A stretch of DNA of 64,000 nt from an uncultured Bacteroidia bacterium (GTDB lineage Bacteria > Bacteroidota > Bacteroidia > Bacteroidales > ML635J-15), in assembly GCA_902776565.1 (NCBI GenBank), contig CACYQN010000008.1:25526-89525 (forward strand). Reading direction: 5' to 3'. The translations under genes and the position numbers were made by a program. The notes beneath the pieces were generated by a model. The model had not been told where the DNA came from, did not search any database, and worked only from the letters and a program-made list of their open reading frames with translations. Shown piece by piece: positions 53,712-62,374 of this stretch (the first letter of the stretch is position 1; every line of letters starts with the position of its first letter).

Positions 53712-54101
53712 ATGAGCAACGAGGCAAAAAATAGTTATCAGTATAGGGAAAATGTAATTCTTACCAAAAGCAAGGCTTTCGCTGTCAATATTGTACGTCT
53801 TTGCCAGTCTCTTCAAGGAGAAAAACGTGAATTCGTACTTTCAAAGCAAGTCCTTAGGAGTGGTACGAGTATTGGAGCTAATGCAAAAGAAGCAATAAAT
53901 GGTGCCAGCAATAAGGATTTTGGAAACAAAATGACAATTGCACTTAAAGAAGCGGGAGAAACGGAATATTGGTTGGAGATTCTTTTCGAAACTGGCTATA
54001 TATCAGTTGAACAATTTGATAATTTGATAGCCGAGTGCCGAGAACTGATAAAAATTCTAACTGCTATTTTAAATACCTTAAAGAAATCATTAACTAATTA
54101 G
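53712..54101 (+). CDS. Four-helix-bundle protein (23S rRNA IVS-protein family)
   Basis: 129 residues from the ATG at 53712, which sits in the edge of the upstream tandem repeat. SYQYRENVILTKSKAFAVNIVRLCQSL, then FVLSKQVLRSGTSIGANAKEAINGASNKDFGNKMTIALKEAGETEYWLEILFETG, are diagnostic of the S23/four-helix-bundle family. First seen as proteins in 23S rRNA intervening sequences and as the Avd accessory protein of diversity-generating retroelements, these small basic proteins probably bind nucleic acid. No reverse transcriptase or rRNA is nearby. The gene is enclosed by TTGTCAATT/AATTGACA repeats and splits a conserved gene pair, suggesting mobility. Confidence 0.85.
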   Translation: MSNEAKNSYQYRENVILTKSKAFAVNIVRLCQSLQGEKREFVLSKQVLRSGTSIGANAKEAINGASNKDFGNKMTIALKEAGETEYWLEILFETGYISVEQFDNLIAECRELIKILTAILNTLKKSLTN

Positions 54102-54110
54102 ATTATCAAT

Positions 54111-54175
54111 TGTCAATTATACATTATCAATTTAAATTAATTGTCCATTATCAATTATTAATTATCAATTAAAAA
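54111..54175. repeat. TTGTCAATT/TTGTCCATT repeats after the four-helix-bundle gene
   Basis: A run of ATCAATT, TTGTCAATTAT and TTGTCCATTATC units, inverted relative to the AATGGACAATTGAC repeats before the gene. With 53669-53710 they frame the four-helix-bundle gene. Similar units occur at about 24597-24630 and 32190-32220. Confidence 0.65.
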
Positions 54176-54179
54176 GATT

Positions 54180-55190
54180 ATGATTAGAGAAGTAAAATTT
54201 GAGAGTCAAGAACGTCGTATAGCGAACATCACTAAGGTTCTGAATTCATACGGCATAGCTTCTATTGAAGAAGCAAACAAGATATGTGACAGCTACGGAA
54301 TCGACCCGTACCTTGAATGCGAACAGACGCAGAATATCTGCTTCGAGAACGCAAAGTGGGCTTACGTTGTAGGCGCTGCAATAGCAATAAAGAAAGGCTG
54401 CAAGACTGCTGCCGAAGCCGCAGAGGCAATCGGAGAAGGCCTGCAGGCATTCTGCATAAACGGTTCTGTTGCCGACGACCGCAAGGTAGGTCGCGGACAC
54501 GGCAACTTGGCAGCCCGTCTGCTTAGCGAAGAAACACAGTGCTTCGCTTTCCTCGCAGGACACGAGTCGTTCGCAGCCGCCGAAGGTGCAATTAAGATTG
54601 CTGAAATGGCAAACAAGGTTCGCAAGAATCCGCTTCGCGTTATCCTCAACGGTTTGGGCAAGGACGCTGCTATGATTATTTCGCGTATCAACGGTTTCAC
54701 ATACGTGCAGACCGAGTTCGACTACTACACTGGCGAACTTAAGGAAGTACGTCGCAAGGCATACTCAAACGGCCCGCGTGCAAAGGTCAACTGCTATGGT
54801 GCCGACGATGTTCGCGAAGGCGTTGCAATAATGTGGAAGGAAGATGTTGACGTGTCAATCACTGGCAACTCGACCAATCCTACACGTTTCCAGCATCCTG
54901 TTGCAGGAACATACAAGAAGGAACGCATCCTTGCAGGCAAGAAATATTTCTCGGTAGCATCGGGTGGTGGAACAGGTCGTACATTGCACCCCGACAATAT
55001 GGCTGCCGGTCCCGCTTCGTACGGTATGACCGATACCATGGGACGTATGCACTCCGATGCTCAGTTTGCAGGTTCGTCGTCAGTTCCGGCACACGTCGAG
55101 ATGATGGGATTCCTCGGAATGGGCAACAACCCGATGGTTGGTGCTACAGTAGCAGTAGCAGTGTCGGTTGAGGAAGCAATGAAGAAATAA
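54180..55190 (+). CDS. GGGtGRT-motif protein
   Basis: 336 residues. The name-giving motif is VASGGGTGRTLHPDNMAAGPASYG (about 258-281). The N-terminal part contains EEANKICDSYGIDPYLECEQTQNICFENAKWAYVVGAAIAIKKG (two or three cysteines), and the middle part has KVGRGHGNLAARLLSEETQCFAFLAGHESFAAAEGAIKIAEMANK. The family is conserved in anaerobes and normally encoded next to a NifU-like scaffold; its function is not known. Nothing here identifies a substrate; cysteines could hold a cluster supplied by the scaffold. It ends in a strong terminator. Confidence 0.88.
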   Translation: MIREVKFESQERRIANITKVLNSYGIASIEEANKICDSYGIDPYLECEQTQNICFENAKWAYVVGAAIAIKKGCKTAAEAAEAIGEGLQAFCINGSVADDRKVGRGHGNLAARLLSEETQCFAFLAGHESFAAAEGAIKIAEMANKVRKNPLRVILNGLGKDAAMIISRINGFTYVQTEFDYYTGELKEVRRKAYSNGPRAKVNCYGADDVREGVAIMWKEDVDVSITGNSTNPTRFQHPVAGTYKKERILAGKKYFSVASGGGTGRTLHPDNMAAGPASYGMTDTMGRMHSDAQFAGSSSVPAHVEMMGFLGMGNNPMVGATVAVAVSVEEAMKK

Positions 55191-55218
55191 TTGCCGACAT
55201 ATCCATAAAAATGCAAAT

Positions 55219-55260
55219 AAAAATACGAATGGAAGCCTATTGGCTTCCATTCGTATTTTT
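55219..55260. terminator. Perfect 19-bp bidirectional terminator after the GGGtGRT gene
   Basis: The arms 55219-55237 and 55242-55260 (AAAAATACGAATGGAAGCC and its complement) are perfectly paired around a TATT loop, with A and T runs at the ends. Confidence 0.9.
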
Positions 55261-55540
55261 AATGTTGAACTTGAAAAGTTTGTTTGCTTATTTGTAAGCG
55301 AAATCAGTTGCAAATATATATCCTTTTTTTGTTCCGACAAGCAAAAATAAGCATTTTTTCGTGAAAAATATTGTGATAATCAATACCAAAATGCATAATG
55401 TATAATAAAAATTAATATTGAAATTTATTATGACCACATACATTCCGCAATTTTATAAAAAATGAAAAAAAATGAAAAATCGCATTTAGTTTGTTGGTTT
55501 ACAATTAGTTGAGTTCATTTTTTTCTTGTGTGGGAATTTA

Positions 55541-55568
55541 CAAAAAAAGGCTACCATAAAGGTAGCCT
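55541..55568 (-). terminator. Terminator of the PorE-like gene
   Basis: On the reverse strand AGGCTACC (55568-55561) pairs with GGTAGCCT (55555-55548), followed by a T-run (forward A-run 55542-55548); 26 bases after the stop at 55594. Confidence 0.85.
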
Positions 55569-55593
55569 CTTAAAAGGTTATTTTAATTATATT

Positions 55594-58161
55594 CTAACGT
55601 GATTCAAGAACAATAGCGTTCGGATACTTATCCTTCATGGTTTCAAGAATTCTATTTGCCTCGGCATTTGAACTATAATCGCCAATGTAGTATTTGTACA
55701 TTCCGTTTACTTCCCTAACTTTCAAGTTCGGAATGCCAAAGCTTTCTACTGGTTTGCTCTTTGACAGTGCAAATAGTTGAATCCTATATACCTTTTCGCC
55801 GTTTGCATTGTTTGCAGAGGTTGATTTTGCATTGTTGCTGACATTTTCTTCGACTACCTTCAGGTATTTTTCAGAACCTTGCTGGAGAACCTTGAATTCA
55901 ACACGACGGTTGTATTTTCTTGTGTCGTTGGAGCCATTGCTTGCAATAGGACTGCCTTCGCCGTACTTCTTTTCAATGACCTTATCCTGCTTTACGCCCT
56001 TTGATACCAAGTAATCCTTTACGGCTCTTGCACGACGGCCAGAGAGCAACATATTGTATTCGTCGGTACCTACATTGTCGGTGTGACCACCAACTTCAAT
56101 CTGGCATCCAGGATTGTCCTTCATGTATTCCGACAACTTATCCAAGTTTTCTTTGTACTTGTCCATGATGTCCGACTTGTCGAAGTCGAAATATACATTG
56201 CAAATTTCAACAGTATCTTGTACCTCTGCTATAGGACCAGGGGTAACTGTCTCTTCTGAACCTACCGATACCTTTACATTATATACGTTCTTGTCTGATG
56301 GTGCGTTGTTGTAAGTGATGTCATCCGGCTGAATTGCGCCCGAAGCAGTCAAGTAATCCACAACGTTCTTCATAGCCTGAGAATCCTTAGGAAGGTCATT
56401 TTCGTTGTGTTCGATATTGACAATCATTACTCTAGCTTCGTCCTTCATATCCTTTGCAGTCTTGGTTACGTTGTTGAGCGATGAGGTTCCCTGTGCGGTA
56501 ATGTCGCCGTTCGGGAGAACTTCAACTTCAGCATTCTTGTTCAAGAGAGGAAGCACAACGTCGTCGAGAGCGATTGGAGCGCCCAGACGCTTGAAGTTAT
56601 CTTCGTCGTCCTTGCTAGGAGTCTTTTTGCTTTCCTGCAAAGTTTCGCCATTCTTCGAATATGTCATCGAATAGTCGGCACCCGGCTGCAAGTCGCAGAA
56701 ATATTCACCAGTATTTTCGTCAACATTGAACGAACCGAGGTCTTCGCCGGTAGTGTTGTTCTTCAACCATACTGTAGTACCCTTTGGAATGGCATTGTCG
56801 GCGTATCTTACCTTGCCGGTATATACGATAATGTTTTCGCCAGCCTTTTTGTCTTCAATTACATATATATCATACTCGCCGTAGGAATCTTCACGTATTC
56901 CTGCAACATAAGCAGTCTTACCGTCGCAACTCAACGAATAGCAGATATCGTTGTCGGGAGTGTTAATCGGGCTGCACATGTTTTCGGCCTTTGAGTATGT
57001 TCCGTCGTCGCTAATTTTCGAGTAGAAAACATCGTATCCGCCAACGTTTTCGTGACCTTTCGAGTTGAAATAGAGGATTGAGCCGTTCGGATGAACGAAT
57101 GGATATTCTTCATCGCTTGCAGTGTTGACTTCTTCGGGCAGAAGCTGTGGGTCTGACCACTTGCCATTCGGAAGTTTCTTCTTCACATATATGTCGAGGC
57201 CACCGAAACCACCTGGGCGGTCGCTGGAGAAATACATGCTGTTGCCGTCGGGAGATATTGTGACGTGCGACTCCCTGTATTTAGTATTGATGTCGGATGA
57301 AAGTTGCTTTGGCTTGCCCCATCCGCCCTTGTCGTTCTGCTCAACAACATAAAGATTACCCTGAAGTGACGAACCAGAACGGAAGAAATATAACTGCTTT
57401 CCATCGTTAGATACTGCAACTACCGACTCATTCTTGCCCTTTGTGTTGATAGGTGATGGCAGAAGGTCTGGTGATGACCATTCGCCGTTGTCCTTTTTGT
57501 GAGCAACATAAATCTTCTCGTCGTCGTACGAGTTCATGGCATTGGGACGCTTAGATGTGAAGTACAGTGTGTTACCATCGCAGGTAATAACCGGCGAATG
57601 GTCGGAATATTCCGAGTTGATAACATCACCTACATTTGCCACGTCATTTTTGGTGCACGACTTCTGATTTACCAGATTCTTTGCATTGGCAGTAACTTCA
57701 AGTTCTTCATCAGCCCTTGTCACCAGGTCTTCACGACCGTTTGAGGAAGCTACCTCTTTTGCCTTGTTCAGCATTTCAACGCTTTCGTCGTACTTGCCGA
57801 GCATACGGAGTGCAGAACCGAGTTCCAAGTAGCAGTCTATAGGAACAGTACGCTCGGTGTGGTCGTTGGTAACATAATTAGGATTTGCGTAATCCAAGGT
57901 TTTGGTCAAGTACTCGACAGCCAGTTCCCTGTCCTTGGATGAGTTTTTGTAGCAAATGCCCATGTTATACCATACATTGGGGTTTTCTCTGTCTTTGTCT
58001 TCTGCTTTTTTCCAGTATTCTAGCGCTGCACCGTAGTTGTTTTCGTACATATAGGCGGATGCATCGTAAAATAGTTTCATAAAAGACTTGCTGGATTTCT
58101 GTGAATAAGCTCCCACACAGAAAATCACGCTTAAAATCAACAATATTAGTTTTTTCATCAC
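55594..58161 (-). CDS. PorE-like OmpA protein (TPR, PD40, regulatory domain, OmpA, SPOR)
   Basis: 855 residues. Signal peptide MMKKLILLILSVIFCVGAYSQ; no lipobox is clear. Order: TPR repeats (about 25-140), a PD40/WD40-like propeller (about 185-420, units such as YFSSDRPGGFGGLDIYV), a carboxypeptidase regulatory-like domain (about 435-520), an OmpA peptidoglycan-binding domain (about 655-770; YFDFDKSDI ... GHTDNVGTDEYNMLLSGRRARAVKDYLVSKGV ... NRRVEF) and a C-terminal SPOR domain (about 785-855; YRIQLFALSKSKPV). This matches the T9SS component PorE plus an extra SPOR module. It would anchor the secretion machinery to peptidoglycan; T9SS cargo in the window agrees. PorE identity is inferred. dxs ends 12 bp upstream, so the two may be cotranscribed. 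Confidence 0.83.
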   Translation of the reverse strand: MMKKLILLILSVIFCVGAYSQKSSKSFMKLFYDASAYMYENNYGAALEYWKKAEDKDRENPNVWYNMGICYKNSSKDRELAVEYLTKTLDYANPNYVTNDHTERTVPIDCYLELGSALRMLGKYDESVEMLNKAKEVASSNGREDLVTRADEELEVTANAKNLVNQKSCTKNDVANVGDVINSEYSDHSPVITCDGNTLYFTSKRPNAMNSYDDEKIYVAHKKDNGEWSSPDLLPSPINTKGKNESVVAVSNDGKQLYFFRSGSSLQGNLYVVEQNDKGGWGKPKQLSSDINTKYRESHVTISPDGNSMYFSSDRPGGFGGLDIYVKKKLPNGKWSDPQLLPEEVNTASDEEYPFVHPNGSILYFNSKGHENVGGYDVFYSKISDDGTYSKAENMCSPINTPDNDICYSLSCDGKTAYVAGIREDSYGEYDIYVIEDKKAGENIIVYTGKVRYADNAIPKGTTVWLKNNTTGEDLGSFNVDENTGEYFCDLQPGADYSMTYSKNGETLQESKKTPSKDDEDNFKRLGAPIALDDVVLPLLNKNAEVEVLPNGDITAQGTSSLNNVTKTAKDMKDEARVMIVNIEHNENDLPKDSQAMKNVVDYLTASGAIQPDDITYNNAPSDKNVYNVKVSVGSEETVTPGPIAEVQDTVEICNVYFDFDKSDIMDKYKENLDKLSEYMKDNPGCQIEVGGHTDNVGTDEYNMLLSGRRARAVKDYLVSKGVKQDKVIEKKYGEGSPIASNGSNDTRKYNRRVEFKVLQQGSEKYLKVVEENVSNNAKSTSANNANGEKVYRIQLFALSKSKPVESFGIPNLKVREVNGMYKYYIGDYSSNAEANRILETMKDKYPNAIVLESR

Positions 58162-58173
58162 TTAAAAATATAA

Positions 58174-60075
58174 TTAACTAAATAACCTTTGTTTTATCCA
58201 ACCATATACGGAATCGGCATCATAGCCACATTCCCTTATCAATTCGTCCTGTGTTCCGTGCATTACAAAGTAATCGGGAATACCAAAACGTTTAACTTTC
58301 ACATCATAGTCGTTGTCGGAAACGAACTCGAGCACTTCGCTTCCGAATCCGCCCATCAGGGTGTTGTCCTCTATTGTCACTATGTACTTGTGGCTTTCGC
58401 AGGCTTCGCGGAGCAAATCCTCGTCGAGCGGTTTTACGAATACCATATTATATATAGAGACGCTTATGTTGTCATCATTTTGAAGTCTGTCGGCAACCTT
58501 GATTGCAATCTGGCCTGTCGTACCTATTGTTACAATTGCAAGGGTATCACCATGTCGCAGGCATTTGCCTTTGCCTATTTCTATTTCGGAAAAGTTAATT
58601 TCCGACTTGGGGTTGAAGGACTTTCCTCGTGGGTAACGAATTATAAACGGGAAATCGTTCTTCTCGAGCTGTGCAGTATAAAGCAGGTTGCGGAACTCGT
58701 ATTCGTCGATTGGCGCCGAAATAACAAGGTTCGGGATGCATCTGAGGAAGGAAATGTCGAATGCTCCGTGGTGGGTTGCACCGTCCTTGCCAACAAGGCC
58801 AGCCCTGTCGAGGCACATTACAACATGCAGATTCTGCAATGCCACATCGTGGACTATCTGGTCGAAAGCTCTCTGCGAGAATGTGCTGTAGATGCTGCAA
58901 TAAGGAATCATCCCTTTCGTTGCAAGTCCGGCAGCGAAAGTTACTGCATGTTGTTCCGAAATGCCGACGTCGAAGCATCTGTCGGGAAATTCCTCGAACA
59001 TCTTCGTAAGACCGCTTCCCGATACCATTGCAGGCGATATTGCAACAATATTCTCGTTGTCGTGAGCCAGTTTCAGCAATGCTTCGCCGAATATGTCCTG
59101 GAATTTCTGAGCCGACATCGGATTTTTTTCTGTCTCGATAAGTTTGCCAGTCTCGACTTCAAACTTTCCTGGTGCGGCGTGCCATTCGCGTGGATTATCT
59201 TCGGCAGGCTTGAATCCTTTGCCTTTCTGGGTGATAAGGTGCAGGAGCAGAGGTCCGTTGATGTTCTTCAGGTCGGAGAACAGCTTTACAAGCGATATTA
59301 CATCGTGACCGTCAACAGGACCGAAATATCTGATGTTCATCGACTCGAAGACATTGCTTTGTCTCATTACTATTGACTTTACGGCATTGTCGATTCGTTG
59401 GGTGAAATGTCTTATATCCGGCCCCAGTTTGTTGACTTTGCCTAGGAAATTCCAGACATCGCTCTTTACCTTGTTGTAGGTTTTGGAAGTGGATATGTCG
59501 GTAAGGTATTCGCGAAGAGAGCCCGGAGTTTCATCTATTGCTATCTTGTTGTCGTTCAGAATGATAAGTAGGTTTGGGTTGCGTACTGCCGCATTGTTCA
59601 GAGCTTCGAATGCTTCGCCGCCCGAAAGTGCGCCGTCGCCAATTACTGCTATTGTCCTTTCGTTGCTTCCGTGCATCTTGGCGGCGACAGCCATTCCTAA
59701 TGCTGCAGAAATGCTTGTGGATGAGTGACCTACGCCAAAACAATCGTATTTGCTTTCGGCTGGCGACGGGAAACCGCTTATGCCTTTGTATGTTCTGTTT
59801 GTCTTGAACGAATCGCGGCGACCTGTAAGGATTTTATGTCCGTATGCCTGATGTCCTACATCCCAGATTAGGTTGTCGTTGGGTACGTCAAACACATAAT
59901 GCAGTGCGACAGTAAGTTCAATAACGCCAAGATTTGCACCAAAATGTGCAGGATTAATGGCTTCCGACTCTATGATGAAGCGTCTTAGCTCATCACAGAC
60001 CATAGGTAAATCTGCTAGATTTACCTGCTTTAAGTCGGCAGGAGAGTCTATTTCGTCTAAAAACTTATACGACAT
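58174..60075 (-). CDS. dxs: 1-deoxy-D-xylulose-5-phosphate synthase
   Basis: 633 residues from the ATG at 60075 (an in-frame upstream extension is not credible and overlaps the promoter). DXS condenses pyruvate and glyceraldehyde-3-phosphate, the first step of the MEP isoprenoid pathway, using thiamine diphosphate. GDGALSGGEAFEALNNA carries the GDG...N ThDP/Mg motif, HPAHFGANLGVIELTVALHYVF-type N-terminal contacts are present, and the catalytic Glu is in CFDVGISEQHAVTFAAGLA. Standard length. A near-perfect promoter precedes it; the PorE-like gene starts 12 bases after its stop. Confidence 0.96.
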   Translation of the reverse strand: MSYKFLDEIDSPADLKQVNLADLPMVCDELRRFIIESEAINPAHFGANLGVIELTVALHYVFDVPNDNLIWDVGHQAYGHKILTGRRDSFKTNRTYKGISGFPSPAESKYDCFGVGHSSTSISAALGMAVAAKMHGSNERTIAVIGDGALSGGEAFEALNNAAVRNPNLLIILNDNKIAIDETPGSLREYLTDISTSKTYNKVKSDVWNFLGKVNKLGPDIRHFTQRIDNAVKSIVMRQSNVFESMNIRYFGPVDGHDVISLVKLFSDLKNINGPLLLHLITQKGKGFKPAEDNPREWHAAPGKFEVETGKLIETEKNPMSAQKFQDIFGEALLKLAHDNENIVAISPAMVSGSGLTKMFEEFPDRCFDVGISEQHAVTFAAGLATKGMIPYCSIYSTFSQRAFDQIVHDVALQNLHVVMCLDRAGLVGKDGATHHGAFDISFLRCIPNLVISAPIDEYEFRNLLYTAQLEKNDFPFIIRYPRGKSFNPKSEINFSEIEIGKGKCLRHGDTLAIVTIGTTGQIAIKVADRLQNDDNISVSIYNMVFVKPLDEDLLREACESHKYIVTIEDNTLMGGFGSEVLEFVSDNDYDVKVKRFGIPDYFVMHGTQDELIRECGYDADSVYGWIKQRLFS

Positions 60076-60109
60076 ACCATTAATCCAATTCCAATATTTT
60101 ATGAGGCGA

Positions 60110-60142
60110 CAAAAATACAAAAAATAATATAATACACACAAA
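60110..60142 (-). promoter_or_regulatory. Consensus promoter of dxs
   Basis: Reverse strand TTTG (60142-60139), 21-base spacer, TATTTTTG (60117-60110), 35 bases before the ATG at 60075. Confidence 0.7.
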
Positions 60143-60187
60143 CAAATATTAACATAAAATTGTAAATAAAATTGATAGATTAAGCAG

Positions 60188-60217
60188 TTGTAGTATTTCT
60201 TGCGTATGTATATTTGC
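60188..60217 (+). promoter_or_regulatory. Promoter of the OmpA lipoprotein gene
   Basis: TTG at 60188-60190, 18-base spacer, TATATTTGC at 60209-60217; 29 bases before the ATG at 60246. Divergent from the dxs promoter. Confidence 0.55.
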
Positions 60218-60245
60218 AATCTAATTGTTATATAATCTTATTTGT

Positions 60246-61340
60246 ATGAAAATCAAGGCATTAATTAAGACAATAGCATTATTGGCCGTGGTATCTGGCT
60301 TTTTGTTCTCGTGTGTGCCCTCGCGTAAATTTGAAGACATGAAGGCCGAAAAGGAAAATTGTGAGAGGGAACGTACTGAAATGAAGAAGCAGAACGAAAG
60401 TCTTGTTACTGAAAATAATGAGCTTAAGGCGTTGTTAAAGAGGAAAGAACATGAAGTGGCATCTTTGGAGGCCGACACTGCCATAAAGAGCAACTCGTAC
60501 AGGATACTGACACAGCAGTACGACAAGATAAGCATGCTTTACAACCAGCTTCTCGAGAATCAGGAGAAACTTCGTGCCAGTGCCGACAGCGAGCAACAGA
60601 AGGCTATGGCTGCGTTGCAGAAGTCGCGCGAAGAACTTCAGACCAAGGAAGACGAACTGAGAAAACTTGAACTGAGTCTCGTGCAGGAGAAGGCAAGCCT
60701 CGAAGCTATGAAGACCATCACCGAGCAGAAGGAACGCGAACTGAACGAGAAGAATGCTCTCCTCGAGTCGCAGCGCAACGAACTTAGCAGCAAGAACTCG
60801 GAGCTCGATTCAAAGACAGCCAAAGTTGCTGAACTTCAGGCAATCTTGAATGCCAAGGATTCGGCAATGAATGCGCTTAAGAGCAAAGTGTCGGAGGCTC
60901 TGTCCGGATTCGAGGGCAACGGATTGTCGGTGACACAGAAGGAAGGCAAGGTTTATGTTTCGCTCGACGAGAAACTTCTCTTCAAGTCGGGAAAGTGGGA
61001 TGTTGACCCCAAGGGACAGGAAGCCTTGAAAAATTTGGCGTCAGTCCTCGAAAATAACCAGGATGTCAACATTACAATCGAAGGTCACACCGACGACCTT
61101 GCATACAGCGGAAACGGCAACATACAGGACAACTGGGACCTAAGTACAAAGCGTGCAACTTCCATAGTGAAGATAATATTGGCAAATTCGCAAATCAATC
61201 CCGCCCGTCTTATCGCTTCTGGACGTAGCTGCTATCTGCCTGTAGATGATGCAAAGACCGCCGAAGCACGTGCAAAGAACCGCAGAACTGAAATTATCCT
61301 TACCCCAAAGTTGGATATACTCTACGAAATAACAAAGTAA
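60246..61340 (+). CDS. OmpA-family lipoprotein with long coiled coil
   Basis: 364 residues from the ATG at 60246 (MKIKALIKTIALLAVVSGFLFSC, lipidated Cys 23). A long coiled coil follows (about 30-215; KFEDMKAEKENCERERTEMKKQ onward, rich in Glu, Lys, Gln). The C-terminal OmpA domain (about 225-355) shows LLFKSGKWDVDPKGQEALKNLA, ITIEGHTDDLAYSGNG and KNRRTEIIL, the peptidoglycan-binding residues of the family. It probably spans from the outer membrane to the cell wall. The same architecture occurs in many Bacteroidetes; the T9SS or gliding link is open. It ends at a strong terminator shared with the convergent SPFH gene. Confidence 0.88.
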   Translation: MKIKALIKTIALLAVVSGFLFSCVPSRKFEDMKAEKENCERERTEMKKQNESLVTENNELKALLKRKEHEVASLEADTAIKSNSYRILTQQYDKISMLYNQLLENQEKLRASADSEQQKAMAALQKSREELQTKEDELRKLELSLVQEKASLEAMKTITEQKERELNEKNALLESQRNELSSKNSELDSKTAKVAELQAILNAKDSAMNALKSKVSEALSGFEGNGLSVTQKEGKVYVSLDEKLLFKSGKWDVDPKGQEALKNLASVLENNQDVNITIEGHTDDLAYSGNGNIQDNWDLSTKRATSIVKIILANSQINPARLIASGRSCYLPVDDAKTAEARAKNRRTEIILTPKLDILYEITK

Positions 61341-61361
61341 AAAGCCATGACAGGATATAAG

Positions 61362-61390
61362 AAAGCCCGGCAAATGTCGGGCTTTTCTTT
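61362..61390. terminator. Bidirectional terminator between OmpA and SPFH genes
   Basis: AAAGCCCG (61362-61369) pairs with CGGGCTTT (61378-61385), followed by TCTTTT; an A-run precedes it, so it can serve both strands. Confidence 0.8.
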
Positions 61391-61406
61391 TGTGTTTCGT
61401 CAGTAT

Positions 61407-62285
61407 TTACTCGTGCTTTTTCTCTTTCTTTTCCAACGGCAAAACGCCAGCCATTTCACCAATTACATTAACCAAATCGGAGTCTGACGGGACAACAATC
61501 TTGGCGTTGTTCTTGAGAGAGTTCTCCAAAGCCTCTATCTTTCTTAATATCTGAGCGTTACCTATGAAATACTTTTCTGCAGCCTCGTTTACAAGTCTTA
61601 TCGCTTCGGCTTCACCTTCGGCGTTCAGAATCTTAGCTTGACGGAAACCTTCTGCTTCCTTTATTTTTGCACGCTTAACACCGTCGGCTTCGGTTTCGGC
61701 AGCAGTTGCATAGTCTATTGCGGCAATCTTCTCGTTTTCTGCCTTTACGACCTTGTTCATTGTTGCCTGAACATCCTGTGGCGGGTCAATTTGCTTCAGT
61801 TCGGCGCGTACAATCGAGATACCCCAGTCGTTGGTTTCTTCCGACAAAATCTGGTGCAACTCGGTGTTGATGCGGCCACGTTCACTGTTTGCCGACTTAA
61901 GTGTAAGAGTACCAATGATGTTACGCAAAGTTGTACGTGCAAGGTTTACAATCTGCACCTGATAATTGTAAACGTTATACAACGAGTTCTTTACGCTTTG
62001 CTCGTCTTCGCGCACGCGGAAATAAATCTGTGCATCTACGGTAGCGTTCAGGTTATCGTTGGTGATGATTTCTTGAGGGTCGGCATCGACCATCTGTTCG
62101 GTTACATTCACGCGGTAGATGCGGTCGATGAATGGAATTATCCAGTGTAGGCCAGGATTTGCAAAATGGTGATACTTACCAAGTCTTTCGACAAGTGCCC
62201 TGTGTGTAGGACGTACAACCTTGAAGCCAGCCAAAAACAATATGACTACAACAATTGATACAATAGTAATTATTAATACTTCCAT
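61407..62285 (-). CDS. SPFH/band 7 (stomatin/QmcA-like) membrane protein
   Basis: 292 residues. One N-terminal transmembrane helix (LIITIVSIVVVILFLAGFKVV) followed by the band 7 domain (about 25-200; VRPTHRALVERLGKYHHFANPGLHWIIPFIDRIYRVNVTEQMV ... IGTLTLKSANSERGRINTELHQIL) and a coiled coil (EAEGFRQAKILNAEGEAEAIRLVNEAAEKYF). Stomatin-like SPFH proteins organise membrane domains or bind membrane proteases; no NfeD partner is beside it here. The conserved IDPPQDVQATMNKV(V)KAE segment marks the QmcA/stomatin group. Alone on its strand. Confidence 0.9.
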   Translation of the reverse strand: MEVLIITIVSIVVVILFLAGFKVVRPTHRALVERLGKYHHFANPGLHWIIPFIDRIYRVNVTEQMVDADPQEIITNDNLNATVDAQIYFRVREDEQSVKNSLYNVYNYQVQIVNLARTTLRNIIGTLTLKSANSERGRINTELHQILSEETNDWGISIVRAELKQIDPPQDVQATMNKVVKAENEKIAAIDYATAAETEADGVKRAKIKEAEGFRQAKILNAEGEAEAIRLVNEAAEKYFIGNAQILRKIEALENSLKNNAKIVVPSDSDLVNVIGEMAGVLPLEKKEKKHE

Positions 62286-62310
62286 GACAATTTGAGTTTA
62301 AAATTTTCAT

Positions 62311-62318
62311 CAAAAGTA
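62311..62318 (-). promoter_or_regulatory. -7 element of the SPFH gene
   Basis: Reverse strand TACTTTTG (TAnnTTTG), 26 bases before the ATG at 62285. Confidence 0.45.
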
Positions 62319-62374
62319 ATCATTTTTTTGATTTGTAATACACAAAATGCAAAAAATGTGATAAAGTATAATTC

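Larger units (their letters stand above)
55191..55593. other. AT-rich intergenic region with two terminators (403 bp)
   Basis: Between the convergent GGGtGRT and PorE-like genes. Besides the two terminators (55219-55260, 55541-55568) it is AT-rich and shows no gene. Confidence 0.7.

Noticed and set aside
53712..54101. Diversity-generating retroelement accessory gene (Avd)
   Set aside because: The protein is of the same fold family, but there is no reverse transcriptase, template repeat or variable repeat nearby.
58189..59376. A 395-codon antisense frame over dxs
   Set aside because: No motif; dxs on the other strand is certain and has a consensus promoter.
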